From contig OZ253540.1 in the NCBI GenBank assembly GCA_965262485.1, forward strand, positions 3,472,001-3,536,000: a stretch of DNA of 64,000 bases, written 5' to 3'. Both the position numbers and the translations under genes were made by a program. This DNA is from Bin87 sp965262485 (GTDB lineage: Bacteria > Chloroflexota > Dehalococcoidia > Lucifugimonadales > UBA3495). The notes below the pieces were generated by a model. That model made no database searches. It worked only from the letters and a program-made list of their open reading frames with translations, and was not told where the DNA came from. This document shows positions 60,617 through 64,000 of this stretch, piece after piece; position 1 is the first letter of the stretch; every line of letters begins with the position of its first letter.

Positions 60617-61640
60617 ATGCCCCACACCGCAATTACATCCAGTTACCACACACCGCTGAGCTCAATCGGCTACAGATTGACCAACATCACGAACGTCCTC
60701 GCGCACGCGGACCAGGAACTCGCCAAGCCGTTGCACGAAATCGCACGGCGAACCAACGAAGTCGTGGCTAAAGCCGCCATCATCAACCCACACAACCGCC
60801 GGCCACCTCTCTACGCCGAGTCCACCATCGGCGTACTCGTCAAACTGGGATTCGCGACCCTGCATCACTCGCCACTCATCCGCGCCGCCGGCTGCATCGC
60901 CCCACCTCCCGTCGTCCTGGGTAACCACGACATAGATGACATCATGGCGGACATCGCCGCCCACATGGCGCGGTCCTACGAACCCCAGATCCCTGACGAC
61001 ATCCTCCAATCCTTGAGCCATCGTCAGGACGCCCTCTCGAACTCGCCACAGCTGAACCTGGCACTCTTCATCCACCGCGTCGCCGGCATTCGCCCCGACG
61101 ACCGGGAGTTCTACCACCCGGACCAGCCTCATCAGACCCCCAAATCTGGTTGCCAATACCGTGCTCCACATCCTCGCCCGCGACCGACAGCCCCGCACCA
61201 CGGCGTACCGCGTTGACGAGATCCAACGCCTGGTGGGGCACCGCCTGCCCGACCGGTACAACGTCCTCAACACCGTCCGCAACTTCGCCTACCCGTCCGA
61301 CAAGATCTCACTCCAAGGCCTGTCCACGTTCGGACTGAGCGAATGGAACACCACTCCGGGCGCTCAACACGCGGCCAGACCTCGCGTCACCACCGGAGAC
61401 CACATCTACGCCTTCCTGATAGAACACGGCCCCGCCAACGCGGAAGACATCATTGAACACACCCAGCGGAAAGCCGGAACCACGAGGAGAAACGTGCAGG
61501 GCGTCATCAACCACGATCCCGCAAATCGGTTCGTAAGGACTCCCGACCGGCGAGTGGCCGCCAACCCGCTCCACAAGGGCGACAACCCCGACGTCACCGC
61601 CCTTACGGTCGGTCCCAGACAGTCAAAGCCGCCGACCTGA
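60617..61640 (+). pseudogene. Unknown protein with winged-helix-like C-terminus, one frameshift
   Basis: Frame 1 (ATG 60617; frame open from 60503): SSIGYRLTNITNVLAHADQE, ESTIGVLVKLGFATLHHSPL and DIMADIAAHMARSYEPQIPD, ending DREFYHPDQP. From about 61125 the continuation is in another frame: LIRPPNLVANTVLHILARDR, QPRTTAYRVDEIQRLVGHRL, STFGLSEWNT, then HIYAFLIEHGPANAEDIIEH with TTRRNVQGVINHD, a winged-helix-like (HARE-type) DNA-binding end. One base change would unite them. No family recognised. Could be a regulator of the surrounding accessory genes. If the frameshift is a sequencing error, this is one intact gene of about 340 codons. Confidence 0.5.
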
Positions 61641-61644
61641 AACC

Positions 61645-61980
61645 ATGCTGCGCCAATCTGAATTTCTGTGGCTCACCCACTACGTGCAGGCGCTGAACGA
61701 ACTGGCTCCACCGTTGCCGGCCCGAGTCACGGTGACGGGCCCGCGCGCCACCGGTTTCGCGTTGGACGACCTCATGGAAATCACCGTCGTGGTGGACGAC
61801 GAAGACAGGCCGAGTCTGGAACCCCGGTTTGCAGAAATCGCAGCGGCCACGTCTGATCTCGTGCTGTACGGACGGCCCAACATTACTATCCTGTCGCACG
61901 AACAGTGGGACCGCCAACAAGCCGACGAAGCTCCCGACGCCCATCACAACGTCTGGCTGGCGCCGGCCATTGACACGTAG
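61645..61980 (+). CDS. Nucleotidyltransferase-fold-like protein without catalytic residues
   Basis: The protein has 111 residues, starting 4 bp after the previous gene. Seen: ARVTVTGPRATGFALDDLME then ITVVVDDED, which lines up with the MNT motif region GSRARG...SDLDLLI of the gene at 63717, but with GS changed to GP and the Asp-x-Asp pair lost. The end, DLVLYGRPNITILSHEQWDR, matches the C-terminal strand of minimal nucleotidyltransferases (V-x-L-T-x-E-x-W). Inferred: an inactive MNT-like subunit, perhaps a partner of the upstream gene. The assignment is by pattern only. Confidence 0.45.
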   Translation: MLRQSEFLWLTHYVQALNELAPPLPARVTVTGPRATGFALDDLMEITVVVDDEDRPSLEPRFAEIAAATSDLVLYGRPNITILSHEQWDRQQADEAPDAHHNVWLAPAIDT

Positions 61981-62175
61981 GAACCATCCCGCACGTTCAG
62001 AGTCAGCAGCCGCTCGCTTTCTCGTCGGCACGCTCCAGCCGAATCTTCCCATCCGTAAGGCTTTTGCCGCATACGCCGCCGACCAATTCTGGTTGGCGGC
62101 ATCCTTCTTGTTCGACCACAGAACCAGTCCATTCCCATCAGGAGAAAACCACCGTGTAAAGCACCGGAGGACACG

Positions 62176-62568
62176 ATGTCCAGAACGAGGAAAGGCGTCG
62201 GCAAGTTCACCCCGCAAAACCTCGTCGCCGTCTTAAGAGCCGTACCGGAAAGCCACGGCGCCTACCGCGACATCGCCGAATGGATCCGGAACGGAAACGC
62301 CGACACCCGAGCCGATGGAAACTCTACCGCATACGCCGGTTTCGCGAAGCGTTACCAGGAGCTGATCCACGAGCACCGAAGCCGCGACGACAACCGGAAC
62401 CGGGAACTCAACCGGGCCTTCGAGATCCTCGAAAGAACCTGCGAGCGCGGCAACAAGAAGATGCTGTTGAAAGAGGAAACGGTCGCCGAGCAGTGCCCGG
62501 CAATCCCGCGAGATCGAGAGCCAAGGGTGTCAGCGCCGACCGCCAGGACGGGTCACCAGACCAGCTGA
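62176..62568 (+). CDS. GVGxFT-family small protein (full-length copy)
   Basis: The protein has 130 residues from the ATG at 62176. Seen: MSRTRKGVGKFTPQNLVAVL then RAVPESHGAYRDIAEWIRNG, YAGFAKRYQELIHEHRSRDD and a helical, charged C-terminal half. The first 30 residues match the shorter protein at 32985-33215. No signal or membrane segment, and no family name known to me. About 195 bp separate it from the previous gene. Recurrence in two accessory islands of one window suggests a mobile-element accessory protein. Confidence 0.55.
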   Translation: MSRTRKGVGKFTPQNLVAVLRAVPESHGAYRDIAEWIRNGNADTRADGNSTAYAGFAKRYQELIHEHRSRDDNRNRELNRAFEILERTCERGNKKMLLKEETVAEQCPAIPRDREPRVSAPTARTGHQTS

Positions 62569-62877
62569 CCGGGTGTAGTGGCACCGCCGGATTCATTGAC
62601 ACCATCCCTCGTGTGAAGAAGTGTCCCGAGTTTCGCAATCTTCTCAGGTCAATCACGTCCTTGCCTATGAAGAGCGAATCGTGGTATCCAACCCTCAGGG
62701 CAAACTGTCCTTTCATTGCCCAAGGTCTGTGACCTGTAAACCGGAATAATTTGCAGCGTGACCAACCGAGGGTGGAGGCCAATTCGGCAATCAAGTCCAG
62801 AGCGGCCAACCACCTCCGGCAACCAACATGGGCAATATGAGCACAAGTCCGGCAACCAGATTGGAGAGAAAAACACT
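62569..62877. other. Gap without recognisable gene
   Basis: These 309 bases show no convincing gene or strong structure; short frames here have no start signals. Confidence 0.45.
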
Positions 62878-63198
62878 ATGGCGATGGACCCGAACCCGGC
62901 ATTGGCCAACATCAACGAGCGACTGCTTCTGCTCTTACAGCAAATCCTCGCGCGGCGCCACGGCACGGAAACTGAGCAAGCTTATGCTGATGTAAACGAG
63001 CGGATCTTAGCGGCAGTAGCCAATCTGTTCCCCGACGGCGATGCCAGTGTGAGTATGGCCGCCTTCCGCCAAGTACAAGACGCTTGCCGCGATGGCGTTG
63101 AAATGTCCGGCCCCGACTCACCCGATGCACGAGATTACCGCGAGATCTGCTCCGTCGTCAGCAACATCACGCGAGAACATGGCCCCGAACAATTTTGA
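62878..63198 (+). CDS. Small helical protein of unknown function
   Basis: The protein has 106 residues from the ATG at 62878 (GGAG upstream); the frame extends to 62758 without a site. Seen: NINERLLLLLQQILARRHGT then YADVNERILAAVANLFPD, two related helical segments (N-x-N-E-R-[LI]-L), and a C-terminal helix SPDARDYREICSVVSNITRE. It looks like an all-helical protein. No family recognised. Confidence 0.5.
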   Translation: MAMDPNPALANINERLLLLLQQILARRHGTETEQAYADVNERILAAVANLFPDGDASVSMAAFRQVQDACRDGVEMSGPDSPDARDYREICSVVSNITREHGPEQF

Positions 63199-63424
63199 AT
63201 ATGCGGAGTTGCACGAGACGCCACCGCCGCCAAATGAACGTAACTCCGTGGAGGGAGAGGCCTGCAGTCCTTCACGAGAGCGCGGCAACGAAACGCGTGA
63301 CCATCGCGTCTTCAGAACCACGGAGAGGCACTGAAAAAGGCCCGCAGGCCCCCCAAGTCTTCGGGGCCGGAAAGGGTAGCGTCCCTGCAAGTGGTTGGAC
63401 GAGCGTCAACTTTGTTGATGTTGT

Positions 63425-63684
63425 TTAGTCGGCGGCTGCCTCCAGGAGGTTGCTGGTCGGTAGGGCCTCGGTGTGGAGGTCGTTGCCGAGGGTGAGGTAG
63501 CGACGGCTTCGGCCCATTCGTCGTGCTGTTCGGTCAGTACCGCGCCCACCGGCAGACGGGTCGCGGCCCGGTTGGGGAAGATACCCACCACGTCGGTACG
63601 TCGGCGGATCTCTTTGTTGAGCCGTTCCAACGGTGACCGGAACGACAGTGAAAATGACCGTTTGATAACATGGTCACACGCCAA
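63425..63684 (-). pseudogene. IS256-family transposase C-terminal remnant
   Basis: RSPLERLNKEIRRRTDVVGI then FPNRAATRLPVGAVLTEQHD is the conserved IS256 end (NPLERLNKEIKRRTDVVGIF...VGAVLAEQHDEW). After EWAE the frame shifts; the natural end RRYLTLGNDLHTEALPTSNL reads in another frame to a TAA at 63425. No DDE core or ends are present. Confidence 0.75.
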
Positions 63685-63716
63685 GGCGTGCCGACCGTCG
63701 CGCGAAGGAAATTGCC

Positions 63717-64000
63717 ATGTGCCAAAGAGAACCGGACCAGCACGCGGTGAACATCGCCAGGGCAGTCCAACAGGCAGTCCACCCCAACACTGTGATTCTG
63801 CACGGATCCCGCGCCCGTGGAGATCACGCGCCAGACTCCGACCTTGACCTTCTCATCATCTCGGTGCCCGAAACCGACCACGGCGCACCCCTCGGGAGAG
63901 CCGCCGCCCAGTATATGAGCGACAACCCACCTGCCCTGGAGCTGGACGTGGTGTCAATTACGCTGGAAGACTTCCAGAAGCTCCGCAAGGCAAAACAGCA
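63717..64000 (+). CDS. Minimal nucleotidyltransferase (MNT), cut by the window edge
   Basis: The ATG at 63717 has GAAGGA 7-8 bases upstream; 94 codons are visible and the end lies outside the window. Seen: VILHGSRARGDHAPDSDLDL followed by LIISV, with the GSRARG and DSDLDLL motifs of DNA-polymerase-beta-like minimal nucleotidyltransferases, then LELDVVSITLEDFQKL with the third acidic residue (LDVV). Known: MNT proteins are antitoxins paired with HEPN RNases, often AMPylating the HEPN partner; the order may be MNT first. Expected: a HEPN gene just beyond position 64000. Confidence 0.85.
   Translation, partial: MCQREPDQHAVNIARAVQQAVHPNTVILHGSRARGDHAPDSDLDLLIISVPETDHGAPLGRAAAQYMSDNPPALELDVVSITLEDFQKLRKAKQ

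Overview
The window reads as a high-GC chromosome segment of an uncultured bacterium, most likely Chloroflexota (SAR202/Dehalococcoidia-like). This is inferred from gene content: four luciferase-like flavin oxidoreductases, paired ACMSD-type amidohydrolases, a GMC oxidoreductase, an SMP-30-type lactonase, a Rhodococcus-type amidase, a plant-type LRR lipoprotein, and lipoproteins with long Thr/Pro linkers. No rRNA, tRNA, CRISPR array or marker gene is visible, so placement is tentative.

Layout. 1-11 kb is a catabolic region: LRR lipoprotein (cut by the window edge), VOC protein, two luciferase-like oxidoreductases, a fumarylacetoacetase-type hydrolase, then a tight minus-strand cluster of oxidoreductase, two amidohydrolases and a GMC oxidase. 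11-26 kb is an accessory block: DUF4406 and a membrane protein, the C-terminal piece of a giant helicase, a transposon with lipoprotein cargo (16006-19173), an IS701 (19229-20685) whose target duplication has been hit by an IS5 (20689-21556), and broken integrase, DHH and ISAs1 genes. 26-46 kb returns to catabolism (epimerase, amidase, gamma-glutamyltransferase, GlcG-like, M19 dipeptidase, flavin oxidoreductase, lactonase, polysaccharide deacetylase, DAO-type oxidase, alpha/beta hydrolase, MBL hydrolase). It is interrupted at 31-36 kb by a decayed stretch with a secreted HNH nuclease pseudogene and an ISAs1 copy damaged by several insertions. 47-64 kb is a toxin-antitoxin/defence-like graveyard: a solo HsdR-N protein, a DUF6680-like protein, a HEPN-like two-gene operon, a PIN gene with a stop, a FitAB pair with a truncated toxin, an exonuclease/UvrD remnant cut by IS66 (itself cut by IS5), a 5'-truncated IrrE-like gene, a winged-helix-like regulator, and a nucleotidyltransferase running off the edge.

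Three kinds of small repeat stand out. (1) A palindrome of about 24 nt sits inside several transposase reading frames. At five sites it reads as exactly eight extra codons in frame, in either orientation, much like Rickettsia palindromic elements. (2) MITE-sized elements have CAGGG-type ends like ISAs1, one of them inside an ISAs1 transposase with a 10-bp target duplication. (3) Two copies of a twin-hairpin sequence of about 127 bp lie upstream of genes at 46981 and 54552.

The intact genes suggest a heterotroph that oxidises and hydrolyses diverse organic compounds (flavin monooxygenation, alcohol oxidation, ring or lactone opening, amide and peptide cleavage). The accessory blocks appear to be decaying under heavy insertion-sequence load. 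No gene assignment was checked against a database; all rest on motif recognition in the sequence.
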